From assembly GCA_002751075.1 (NCBI GenBank), contig NAOQ01000100.1, positions 1 through 52,849 of the forward strand: a DNA stretch of 52,849 nt, read 5' to 3'. This document shows, in pieces, positions 12,501 to 24,700 of the stretch. The stretch comes from Ichthyophonus hoferi (lineage: Eukaryota > Opisthokonta > Ichthyosporea > Ichthyophonida > Ichthyophonidae). Numbering within the stretch: the stretch's first letter is position 1; every line of letters begins with the position of its first letter. The position numbers were made by a program, and so were the translations under genes. The notes under the pieces were generated by a model. It was not told the origin of the DNA. It worked only from the letters and a program-made list of their open reading frames with translations, and searched no databases.

Positions 12501-15500
12501 NNNNNNNNNNNNNNNNNNNNNNNNNNNNNNNNNNNNNNNNNNNNNNNNNNNNNNNNNNNNNNNNNNNNNNNNNNNNNNNNNNNNNNNNNNNNNNNNNNNN
12601 NNNNNNNNNNNNNNNNNNNNNNNNNNNNNNNNNNNNNNNNNNNNNNNNNNNNNNCCAATTGAGTATGTTGTCATTTCATGTTAAATGATATATTTCGGTT
12701 GAAGATATATGTTAAACAACTGAACTGATAAAAGATTTTCTCAAAACAAAACTCTGTAAGTTTTGGAGAAAAAATAATATAATCTATGTAAATTATAAAA
12801 TTGCCTCCTCTCACAATCTTGTCTTAAACATTTTGTATTGATTAATGCAGAATAGTTATTGGTGTTAACACTATGCACCGTAAATGGAGTCTTTTTTTAA
12901 AAAATCTTTGTTGCCGTATGAATCATCTCTAACTCTATCTTTCACAATTGGCCAAAAACAAAATAAATACTACAAAAAACCTATTACACTTGCCATTGTT
13001 CTTCTCTGACTGCATGCATTTCAGGTTTGCAATTAATTGTGTTCGCCTCATATGCTAATGATTTATAACTGTACATCTTGGTTGTTACGTATTAACTTTA
13101 TAACTATAGCAAACCCCCCAAAATACACTTTTTCTATCAAAAACATAAATTCTCAAAAACAAAATGCACAAATATCACATGTTAATCACATATACATACA
13201 TGTTATATATACAAAATGTATATTGTATCATTTTCATATACAAATCTTTGCCCCAGAAACATCTAATACTACTCTATATATACCTACCTTCTAACATAAT
13301 GACCCTCTAAGATAACACTGTAATGCATAATATACTCCGAGCCCAGAAGGTAATCTACCCTATTGTACGTAAACTGGTTTTCTCTTATATCCTGTGTAAA
13401 AGAAAGTAATATATATATTAGTATCAGTATCTAATACATTGTACGTATGATGTAGATTTTAAATTAAAGAATGGTCATGATTGTGAATTTGTTTTGAACT
13501 ATCATATAATAACAAATGTAAAAGAGTTGATTTATAAACGATGCAGGTAAAACTCAAACTATTGTATGCTAGGTTAAAATGTAGAAAATGTTGCATTCCC
13601 ATACAATTCAATTATAAAATCATAAAGAAGCAAAAGAAATACATACTACATCTGTGTTATTTGAGTGCAACGCTGCTATACTACTTTTCACGACTGTGTG
13701 AACATAATTGTATTCTTCAGCCAATCCTGTCTTATCCTTATTGATATGTAAGACATCATGTGGAAAAACTCTTCTAGAATATATGTTATTGTTACTTATG
13801 TAATCCCACACCAAGTATCCACTTAGACTTTTGGACCATTCAGTCTGGTAAATTGGTTTCACTCGCATTTCAAATTCGTTCATAGTGGTTTTACTTTTTT
13901 CAAGCACCGGCCACGTTTTATTAAACCATAGTGTATTGTTCAGATCAGGCCAACTACGTTTTGTGGATGTAACATTAATCCCGCTTCCTTTGGCTCCTGT
14001 TAATGTTGTTTCTCTCAAAGAATTTGCTATAGGCCTGATAGGAGAAAAACGGTGACCATTATATAATTGATTGCCAGTGATAATTCGATTAAGCTTATAA
14101 CTCAATGTATCCGACACCAAAATCCCGTCTCCGTCTATATGTACTCTTGCACGCCTTGTTGAAATTGATTTCAACATAGCAATGGTTGCCAATCCTATAT
14201 TATTGGGTGTTTCATACAAAAGTAACGGCCTTGTTATTTCCATGTTACGCCGTGCCAATTGTATAGATTCCATGGGAATATCTCGTAGCCTTTCCAATAT
14301 TGATTGTGCCAAACCTTTTTTATTTGTTATTGCACGATTATTAAGCCACGGAAGAGCTAATGGAGACCGAATCAAAAAGGGTGAATAATCAATGAGATCC
14401 TCAAACGCCAGAGCAGGGTAAGAAGCTATCATTATAGGTATACACCCTAATAGGATTGATGTGTAAACAGAATAAGGCTCGATACACAAGCAAAAAGTAG
14501 CATTTTGTGATTTGGCAATAGACCGTGGGGTAAACCAAAGGTTGTTGATACCTATTATATGTGTTTTTTCAATGACGGATCATCACCTGGTTAGTATACC
14601 TATATTATACTATGTGTTTCTTTTTGAAATATGTTTTATGGAGGAACAGGAAGTACAACATATGCAAACAAAAAATAGAAATTTAAGCACGGATAACAAG
14701 CTTGTAAATCTACCTTCAATTAATGTCCCCAATTCCGTCCACAGTTCCCATTCGTCTATTGAAACCCAGTTAGGTCTAGTGTCATTTAGAAACTTTGTGC
14801 CCATGGCCCATATGCTTATTTCAGAATCATTGATAGAACGCTGGCCACCAAAAGATATTTCATTTTCTAGGCTCACTACCGATGTAAGGTCAACGGGAAC
14901 AACCACATCTCTCCAAAGGCTGTAGTCAGTGGAACTATATAGAATGGCTTCAAATACCATCATGGACAGAGGCATGTGCTTTCGTATTTTCTTAATCAAT
15001 GATCTTCGAGGCTCAAAGGATATCTCTTGCAAAGGGAAGGAGGGCATAATAAACACATGGTCCAATCCATGGGACCTAATTGGTTTGTTGTAAGTCAAGG
15101 AATAAATCTACCGGATTTAGTTATAAAAGGTTTTTTTAAAAAAAGAATAAAAATATGGAATAATCCCATGCATTTCATTTGTGTACCTAACATTCATAAG
15201 TATACGAATTGACCACATGCGTATCTTCATATAATTACATACACTCATTCTCAAATTATTGCAGCCTACTAAAATGTGCGCAATAGTATTTACATTTACT
15301 ACGTTTAAAGGTCAATGTCAAGCTGAAAAAGAATTAGATAACAAAGCATTTAGAAATATAAAGATATACCAATATTTTGTGTACTATGGTACGCATGTTT
15401 ATATGTGAACATAATCATGTTTGACTTTTAAACAAGCTTATGCATAGATATACCAGATTTTGAAGGGCTTGTTAGGAAATTAAAGATAATTATCATTCAT

Positions 15501-16534
15501 TAGAAACATTTATACCGATTCCATTGCACAGTTGATCCTGGTATAGTTTTAGCTAACGTCTCCAGTAAATTAAGTTCTGTTTCATAATTTTTGTATTTAT
15601 TTTCACATTGCACAAAAGTCGTAATATAAAAATGTGCAGATTGGTGTTTAGATGTCTTCATTTTGAGGCCTTGTTTAGTATTTAAAAAGCTCTTGAGGCT
15701 TCTACTACATTTTGCTAAGGGGTAGCATGTAGTAGCTTGCTTTGTCCATATTGGTTTGGAATCAAAAGATAATTTTATATCTTGGGAAAATCTGCATGAT
15801 TTCAAGTTTCTTTTAAAGCAATTGTAGAATGCATAACATTATATAATAATATAGAAACAACATTACTAACCAAAGTTCTATCTTTTTTTATTACACATGT
15901 AACTATATTTATATTAATGACTGCGTTGTGGGTAAGTGTCTTTGTTGTTATGCTTGATTATGTTTGTAACTTTTTATATGCATACATTAATAGTTATATT
16001 GACGTATAAATAACACTAGATTCCAAACTTTATAGAAGACGATATGATAAAACCAAACCCAGCAAATGGGAAAGAGACTATAGCATCCTATATATGTACT
16101 AAAATGCATTTTATTTAAAAAAAGCCAATATATGTATTTTTTTAAGCATAATTTTTGTTCCACAATCTTAAACGGCCCAACTTTGCATATATATATTGGG
16201 AAAATAATTAAACTCTTGTAAAAAGCCAAGGCTATGACTAAAATCAGTAACAGACTTACCTGCTTAACTGTTTTACCAATTCAGTGTTCTTCTCAGATGG
16301 GACAAGAAGCTGTCTTGCCCAAATATTAATAATCATAGAATGATCAATGGCGTGCTTGTCATATATTGTCACTAAAGGGGTGTGTTTTATCATCCATAAA
16401 TCTAGGCACATTGCAACCAGAATAAACCCCTGCATTAGAAAAACAAGACGTCTAACAGAGCATAGCTTATAGACTATTCGCCGTTCTTTTCTTGTTCTCT
16501 CAGGATTATAGTCACATAAATAAACTTCTTCCAT
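9598..16534 (-). CDS. Exostosin (GT47) - CHGN glycosyltransferase fusion, type II membrane protein
   Basis: Ten minus-strand exons join in phase into 978 aa: 16534-16260, 15809-15516, 15075-14714, 14551-13647, 13391-13288, 12326-12044, 11286-11105, 10491-10251, 10087-9998, 9798-9598 (stop TAA). A basic N terminus is followed by one hydrophobic segment (residues about 29-48), a Golgi signal anchor. Residues about 190-380 look like exostosin: GLDHVFIM, SLWRDVVVPVD, FCLCIEP then GCIPIMIAS and LAFEDLIDYS. Residues about 680-905 look like the CHGN (chondroitin GalNAc-transferase) family: a VVSLYGR start, FSRALALAEGA, a DxD motif FLCDIDF (Asp772/Asp774), QVYFPVVY, FAIGGYS, SEGLDLYTR, HTWHPR, then a Cys/Tyr-rich tail. 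Family knowledge suggests sugar-nucleotide-dependent synthesis of a glycosaminoglycan-like polymer in the Golgi; substrate unknown. The exon 2 acceptor (AAAAG) and exon 4 donor are the least certain joins. Confidence 0.87.
12419..12719. repeat. 64-bp direct duplication flanking an assembly gap
   Basis: The sequence from CCAATTGAGTATGTTGTC to ATATATGTTAAAC occurs just left of the N run (12421-12484) and again immediately right of it (12655-12718), apparently identical. The N run itself is 12485-12654 (170 N). It lies inside an intron of the glycosyltransferase gene, between exons 13391-13288 and 12326-12044, so the coding sequence is not affected. Confidence 0.95.
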
Positions 16535-18700
16535 GCCTACTATGATGTTGAAAGAAGATAACCTACTGAATATTAAACGACACTTTCTTCACAACTAATA
16601 CAGTTGCTATGATAGTTGTCTTATGGACGTAATAATCATAAGTAGCTGGTTCCTGGTTGCGAAAACCAAGCAATCTAATAAAGCCTAATCTCGGACTGCG
16701 CAAGAATAAGATATTGGCAAATGTTTAGCCTATTACCTTTTATGGGGCTCCATATATATGCTATCATGTACAACCTTTAACATAATCCGAATAGCATGCC
16801 TAGGACCAGATAAATTAAAGAAATAGCTTATAAGAACATATTTATATATTAATCTCCGTAAGGAGAACTATTGACCGATGTTCTTACCAGATTTCACATA
16901 TATAAGAAATTACCAGTTCCCTAACTTTCTATGTAGAAAGGTCATAATAAAATATTTTAAACTTCTTCATATAGTATATTCTGAATTCCAAATGTGACGC
17001 TTCAGTGTTTTAACTTACGCCTTGCCGCATAGCTGTTAATAAAATGAAGAATGTAATTTTAACCAATGGTTGTTTATATTCCCATATGTTTGCTTTCTAT
17101 TGGCTTATCTTCTTACGATAAACCCTAATCTGGGCCAAACGCAAGTGCAATTGGCGATTAAAGATAGATTATATTCAGATTGATGCGTGGATGACGAGCA
17201 ATATTACTCAGTTTATTTGTTTTCTTAATTGTCATAGGGGAATTTAGTTTTAACTTTTTAATAAAAATTAAAGGTCATTTGGTAATCCAGTGAAATTCAA
17301 GGGCGTAGTCATCTTGTAACTATAGCGTAATACGGGGTATAATACCGCAGTATACTAGAATCTTATAATTAACTGCAATTTGGAGGGTTAGTATGACATG
17401 AGAAGGTAATATGCTATTCAAAATAGACCTTCAACCAGCAACACAAAGTAACTAAACATTACCAGTGGGAAAATATACAAATGCATAATCTTTGACTGGT
17501 TAGTTTGCGAAATGACAACGATGGCCACCTGGGTACTATAAGTAACCCGTATACTCGTGTACATAAAATTAAAAAACTGCATCTCCAAGACTAAGATTAC
17601 ATTTCTGGTTAAGTAAGCTAAACGACGTATATTTTTCACATCAAAATCCGGGATGTTTTGCAAAACAGTGTAAAAGCCTATAATACACCAATTCGACACT
17701 TGAAAATTGACAATTTAATGCGACTACACTGGGCATGCCAACAGAGTTATTGCATTATTAATTTTCATTGGAAAATAAGGTTGAGATATATTTTTATTGT
17801 TACGATCTGAGAATACTTTAGCTTTTATAGAACACTAGAAAAATATATACAGCTTTTACCAATTGTGTTAGAGATCGAATGCACACTTAATTGTCTACAA
17901 ATTAATCAATAGTGGTCTAAAACAGATAAACGATATAATAATGCACTTCGCGCAAAGTTTTTCTGAAACTGTAGCTTACAAATGTCTGTTCAACTAGTTT
18001 GAGGGTTTTTCTTTTGCTGTTCCTACCAAATTTTGATTACTACGTGGTGCTAAACCTATTTTTTTGGGCAACTATATCCTGATGTCATTTTTGAAAAAGG
18101 AATGAAAACGTATTAACCTAAATCAATAACGTTGAACAAAATGGTAATATATATATATTTTAAAAAAAAAGTTTGTAAAAAAATTACAATCACAATCTAT
18201 TAAATATTTATCCATATTTTTATGCTTTAGGGCTTCGGTCCTGTACAATATAGACTATTCCTTTCCATATTTCTCGGGGGGGAGGTGGGATATCATTATT
18301 GAGTAAGTATGGCTGTCCAGTGTAGCTTTATTACCCGATTTGGTACGATTATTGTTCACCGACTTATTCCGTATATATCTCAAACCAATTAAATCGCCAA
18401 TCGACAATGAATTTCTTATTATGATTAGCTCTGTTTTATCGTGGAATGCAAGGCTCACGCCTGCAGCCTATCTGATTGCAAGCAGCATGGACACGATTGA
18501 TTATTGTTGAAAGGATGAAGTAGTAGTATTAGGATACTTGACACAGATCAAATTTGTATTGTGTAAATCTACCTTCATTTTTTTTTTGATCTGCCGTTTG
18601 GAGGATAGATAGTTGACAGAGATAACTTGTGGACAATCCTGCCTCCATTAGCCTATTATTGACCTTCCACACACTTAGAGAAAAAGTGTAAAATATACAA
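16535..18700. promoter_or_regulatory. Divergent intergenic region between glycosyltransferase and HIS4
   Basis: About 2.2 kb separates the start codons of two divergently transcribed genes, so both promoters should lie here. The sequence is AT-rich without a clear motif such as a Gcn4-type TGACTC cluster that I can defend. A 93-codon open frame on the minus strand (17699-17418) has no family resemblance and no convincing splice context. Core promoter elements were not assigned. Confidence 0.5.
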
Positions 18701-21700
18701 ATGATTATACCGTCCATCGTCTCTCCATGGGAGGCTGCAGGCGACCCTGACAAAGCTGGTATGTTATTTTACACTTTATTTCTCATTGGATACGTAGATA
18801 CACGTTTTGCATTAGCACAATTAACACATAAATTAATCATATATTATAAAGAAAAAATGGTTGTACAGCTTCCTCTAAGACTTAATTACTCTGGCATTTC
18901 CATATAGATTATTAAAATTTATTACACGAAATAGCTGTCAACACTAAATCATGCATAATTTCAAATAACTGTTAATTGAATTTATTTTGGATGAACGAAC
19001 GGGCTAAACCAAGCTCATGCGTCCAGAAAAAAAAATGCCGATTTCGGCAAAACAGTTGCGGTATTTAGATTGCATAAAATGAGACAATAGCAAGGGAAAG
19101 GAGGAGTATACAGACTGACAGTGACATTATGGACAAGTGAGTGAATGATTAAATGAAAATATAAAGTATTCATACACATACAATAACATACACAAGTGTG
19201 TTTTCTTGCTGTTAATTCTGAGATATACAGTATAGATTATTGAGCTAAAAATTATTTATACACAGCTGATGCTTTACTGTGTTTAGCCCATAAGTTCAGC
19301 GTGGTGTCTCAATTCCATGTTGCAGCCCCTAACAAAGGAAGCTTGAGTCAAATAAAACATCTATTGACGTAGGTGTTGGTTTTTCATTTCTTCTGTCTAA
19401 TATAATGTGCCACTGTGCTTACTTTATTTCTATTTTATTTTCTGATTACGCATTTTTCGAGATTTGTTTTACCTATCTTTATGTATATTCCTGTCACTTG
19501 TATTTTTTATTTTTGTGGCTTTAAATAATTATACATTTTTATCTCTGTTCTTCCCTTTATATTTCTCTTTTTTTACTTTAAAATAATAGAAGCCAACACG
19601 AACATGAACACACCTCTCTTCATCACATATGATTTTTGAACATATTTCAATTTACTTTGGAAGCCATTAAAACCAGATGTCATTCATTCTCCAAATAAAC
19701 ATATCCATACACACATACATTAGCCTGCTTTTTTTTTATACTAAACTCTCATTGTAGTTTTTATAACATATATATGTATATATACTAAAGATTATTTATT
19801 TTTCCTTGATAACTATTTATTCGTGATTGAAATGGAAGAAAATAAAAGGTAGCATTCATATTTCTTAAAATTGGTTGCTATATTACACCCATAACAGAAC
19901 CTGTTTCTGTGTTTTTTTTTTTTTTTTTTAAGGATTGTGCTTAGTTAATGTCATAAACCTAGCAAAAGGTATAAGATTGGTCTAATAGGTACGTATCTTG
20001 ACTTAGGAGTTATACTTAAAAAGGTATATAGAATTGTCGGGTATGGAATCGCTTAATATTACGTTCTTAACAGAATATAGCAACCCACAGTGTAGATTTG
20101 TTGTGCAATTTAGTCAAAGTTATCTACGTAAACTTATTTAAAACTATTTCAATTATTCTGATGACATTTTTAGAGAGTAAGGGAAAAGGAGTCGCATTGT
20201 GTTGTGCATATTTAACATAATGTGGTCTGGCCTCTCGTCTATTTCGTAAAATATTCTTCCTGACTTGGAGACTGACGTAAATATCTTTAATCATGTTCAT
20301 TTTAATAAATGAGTAATATTAATAAATATAAACTTCAATTTCCTAAAGTTCCTCACACCTATGACAACACAACCTTTTAAAAAGTTATTAACTAAAAAAC
20401 CTGTCTCTTTTAGTCTCTACCCTGGACGGGTTCTAGTGACATTGTATAACTATGCCACACTAGAGGATACACTTGATTTGTTGAATGGAGGTGCTGCTAC
20501 TGTGATTCTATCATATTCACCAGGCGTGATTGAGGTCTGTGTATTATAAACTTATTTTCCTATATACACCTGTATGTAAAGTAGCAGATTTGTATGGTTA
20601 TATATAAACGCATATACACATTTAGACACATAACATTGCCCTCATATTATGAAGAGTAATAGCGCCATCATTATTGCTGATAGGAATTTAATCTCACCCA
20701 CTCTATACAGATACTTAAGCAACTACCCAAGGAACGAATGGGAGTATCACTCTCTGTTCAACAACTCGAAGATCAATTTAAAATTTTAGCGCAATGGGCC
20801 AACCTGATTGTTATCACCCAGAGTGCGTTGTTGGTAATGTTTTTATAGAGTATGCATTTGCTGAAATGGTCTTACGTGCATTGTGCATGGATATCTTATT
20901 TACTTGTGTTTGTATTTCTGAAAGAGTTGATTTATGTTTTCAATGCAAATGTTATTATAATTCATACAATTATAGGAATAAGTTTTTGGCATTCTACTTT
21001 GCTCTTTGCCAATATGTATATATTTACGCACATTTAAAAAAAAATATAGTTGTAGTGATTTAATGTGAATATCACACAATCAATGCATTTCCTTGGATAT
21101 TCCGTTTACATCCTAATTGTACGTTGTTTGTAGACATCATTTATGTGCTGTGTGACTACCTAGTAGATGGACTTAATATTTGGGAATGACGGGTTGTCAA
21201 TTACTGAAGTTATATTTTCAAATGAAAATACGGAAAGTGAATAATTAATATGCTGCCTGTACTGCTAGATGGATGTGTTTATATTAGGTATAATTGATAG
21301 GTTATAGAATAATCAATTGTGTATTAAAAATCCGTTCCATATACACAAATTTATATATAATAATTCAGAATATCCTAAAATTTACTAAGATAATGTGGTT
21401 TTCTTGTTAACACAATTAAATTTCTTACCATACCAATAATTAATCTACATATTAAATCTTTTTATGTTTCAAAGAGAATGAATAAATAATTTTTATGCTA
21501 AAGTAACCATTATATTATATCCTATAGATAAGCGTATCACTGAGGATTACAAGGTGATAGAAACAACTTCAATAAAAGATAATACGGTCAAGGTCATTAT
21601 AGATTGGGATGATGGGCACCCCCTTTGCTCTAGAACAATTGCGGCACTTGACCGGAATCATATAGACATATTGGTAAGGATGTACACCGTATATTATTCG

Positions 21701-24700
21701 CCTTCTACTAGTTCTATTAAATATTTGTTAAGATGAATTATAATTCCCTAATATAAATATTATTTTTTGTCGTGGTCCTCTTCTTTCGTTATTGCTATAG
21801 ATGTGCAATGTGCCTTTCTTTGGTTTCCCCAATTTTCTTTCTTTCTGTATCTCACCGTCCTTACCCTCATCTTTGCTTGGACTTATGTAGCTAACCCTTT
21901 TAACATTTACTCTGTTATTGCTACATATTTATTTGACCTCCCATACTATTGGCCGTCCATCTGACTAGGGTATATTCCAATCTAGACCGATGAAATAGAT
22001 AGTGATCAAGAACTTGGGATTATAATTGGCGCCATGTTGGTATGCTTGTTATATATGCCCCTAGTAACCCTTCTTTCTATTTTTCATAGTCCAGTACCAT
22101 CTTATACAAATTCTCTCCCCTCCCTATCTAGCTCTCTTTCATCACTCCCTTCAGTATATGTCTTGTTCTATTTGTCCGTCATGTCTATACTTTTTCCACT
22201 AGGCCTTTTGCCTCAAGTATACTCTTAATCCATTCTGATAACATCGCCACTATTTTTTTCATGACTCTGTATGCTATAGACAATTACATTATGTGTGTAT
22301 TCTTTCATTAGCTATATCTTATCATATTATTCCTATCCATCGTCATCAATGTTAGTATAAAATTATTGTTCCCTAGTCATTAATAAACACATTCTTCACA
22401 ATATACTATATTTTCACTAAACGCTAATAAATAATTCCAACTTCTACTTTCTGGAGGACTAATTACTTTTTTAGAACCGTTTATAAGTAAATACCTCCCT
22501 TACCGTTACCGTAGGGTACCATATTGACTATGGTTCTTACAGATAAGTGACAGGCCGGACGGCCTGTTTCCTACAGTAGTGACGGACGAACAGAGTGTAG
22601 CCCTGGGTCTAGTATATTCCAGCATACAGAGGTGGGTGGACATCCTTCTTAATACATGATCATATAATTACATAGGAGTGTTATGCTTGCTATTCTCCCC
22701 TTCCTATATTTCCCCTTTTTACTGGGGTAGTATTTTTATCATGAACTGCTTAGTTGTTTTACATTAACACTCCTTCAATTTAGTATGCCCCTTCTCCTTT
22801 CAATACGGCTTTATTTGTCTATTTTCTTCTTTTTAATTTGTTTTATCTGCGTAGACAAAATTATGTTTTTTTTCTCTTTTTAAACAAGCAGGCATGTAAT
22901 ATCCGCATGTATTTATATGTACGGCTAATCATGCATACGTATACAGTGCTGTCTTTGTGCATGCACTACTTAGCAACGTGATTTCAAAATGCATACACTA
23001 ACAGTGTGATTGCTTGGGGTATTGTATGGCATGACAGTATGCAAGAGGCAATCAAATTAAGGCGAGGTGTATATTCTTCTCGTAAACGGGGTCTATGGTA
23101 TAAAGGAGACACATCAGGGGATACACAGGTGCGTGCCCCTCCCTCCTAGTCACCGTATACCGTATATAAATAATTTACAGCCTATAATTAGTCAATACCT
23201 ACATGGTCTGGTTCATACATATATTATCTTGTGCTTTATGTTAAATCATTTGAGTTTATAAGAAAATAACCACTATTATATGATTATGTGTATATATATT
23301 TATATATTTGCATGCTCTTATATACACAAAATTGGCTACATTTATATTTATGTATGGACATGGGCGATAGACACATTGGAAAAACTACTCATACGTAGAA
23401 ATATGAACACAACCAGCAAGACGTAGGTTTTTAATGCCTTAAGGTACATTTAATGTTTATCTAACACGTTTTTTTTTAAAAAAAACCCTTACTTATTTTG
23501 GTTTTGCTCTGGTCCACGATATATGACAGGACCTTATACGGATTGAGATAGACTGTGATAGGGATGCCTTAAAGATGATTGTTCATCAACAAGGAACTGG
23601 CTTCTGCCACCTACAAACAAGGTAATTGTATTGTTGTTGGCGAGATACTATGACTATGATACACACAAATATAACTATAAATACTATGCATATATGATAT
23701 GCATTTACATATGCATGCATGTATTTATGTACGTATACATGTATGTATATAGGTATGTATGCATGTGACTTTCATGTATGTGTGTATATATATCCAAAAT
23801 TTACCATTAGGTACCTTGTATAGGTTGTGTATGTAGGAACCAACTACACCTCACATATGGACTTGCACATATATCTGCCTATGCAATACACTAGCTTATA
23901 ATTTCTACATACATTATATTTCAATCGCATACATACTCATGTATATGCATATATATATATATATATATCCCATTCCTCTGTTTTTTCTTCCCCTAACTAT
24001 CCACACTCAAAGAGGCTAACTCTAACTAACTTTTTTACTTTTTCGCGTGTGGTGTTACTATTACGCACCTTTCTATTATTTCAGGTCTTGTTTCAGTACA
24101 CCTTTTGGCATACCTGCTTTAATGAGAGTATTACAAGCAAGGACTAAAGAGGCTGTAGAAGGGTCTTACACTCAACGTTTATTAAAAGATCCTGCTTTGT
24201 TGAATGCAAAAATTATGGTAGGACTAATCATGCCGATGCCTTACTGTATGGAAAGCCTGCTCATACCTCCCAATATGAATTTATATACATATACATATAA
24301 ACGTACATACACAACTGCATACACTTATTCATATACATAGTCAAATCGGCCTATGAAAGTTATGTATATATTTCTATTTATATAGCTATATATTGGTAGT
24401 CTCGTTACATTACTCCTTAGATGATTAATAAAATAGCTCTGTTCTTTATAAAAACATCAGGAAGAGGCCGAGGAGTTGTGTACAGCTAATGATTCTAGTG
24501 AGATTACCTGGGAAGCAGCTGATCTGTTTTACTTTTCCTTGACAAAATGGTAAATTATGCGGTAATCTTATATTGTCGTATTAGTCACAACTTATGGAAC
24601 AATGAGCAGTTACGTCTCATTTTTCCAGTACTATTCACGGTTAATTTTACCACACACTCCTATTTTTTCTCAATCAAACTATTAACAATAACAATGGCAC

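Noticed and set aside
12445-12688. Open frames crossing the N run
   Set aside because: Made mostly of unknown residues; no information.
17418-17699. 93-codon minus-strand open frame upstream of the glycosyltransferase
   Set aside because: No recognisable motif and no in-phase partner exon; kept only as a remark in the intergenic entry.
20361-20549. ATG at 20361 as the HIS4 start
   Set aside because: It lies in what looks like a branch-site/polypyrimidine region ending in a strong acceptor at 20413, and upstream exons fit in phase with a more family-like N terminus.
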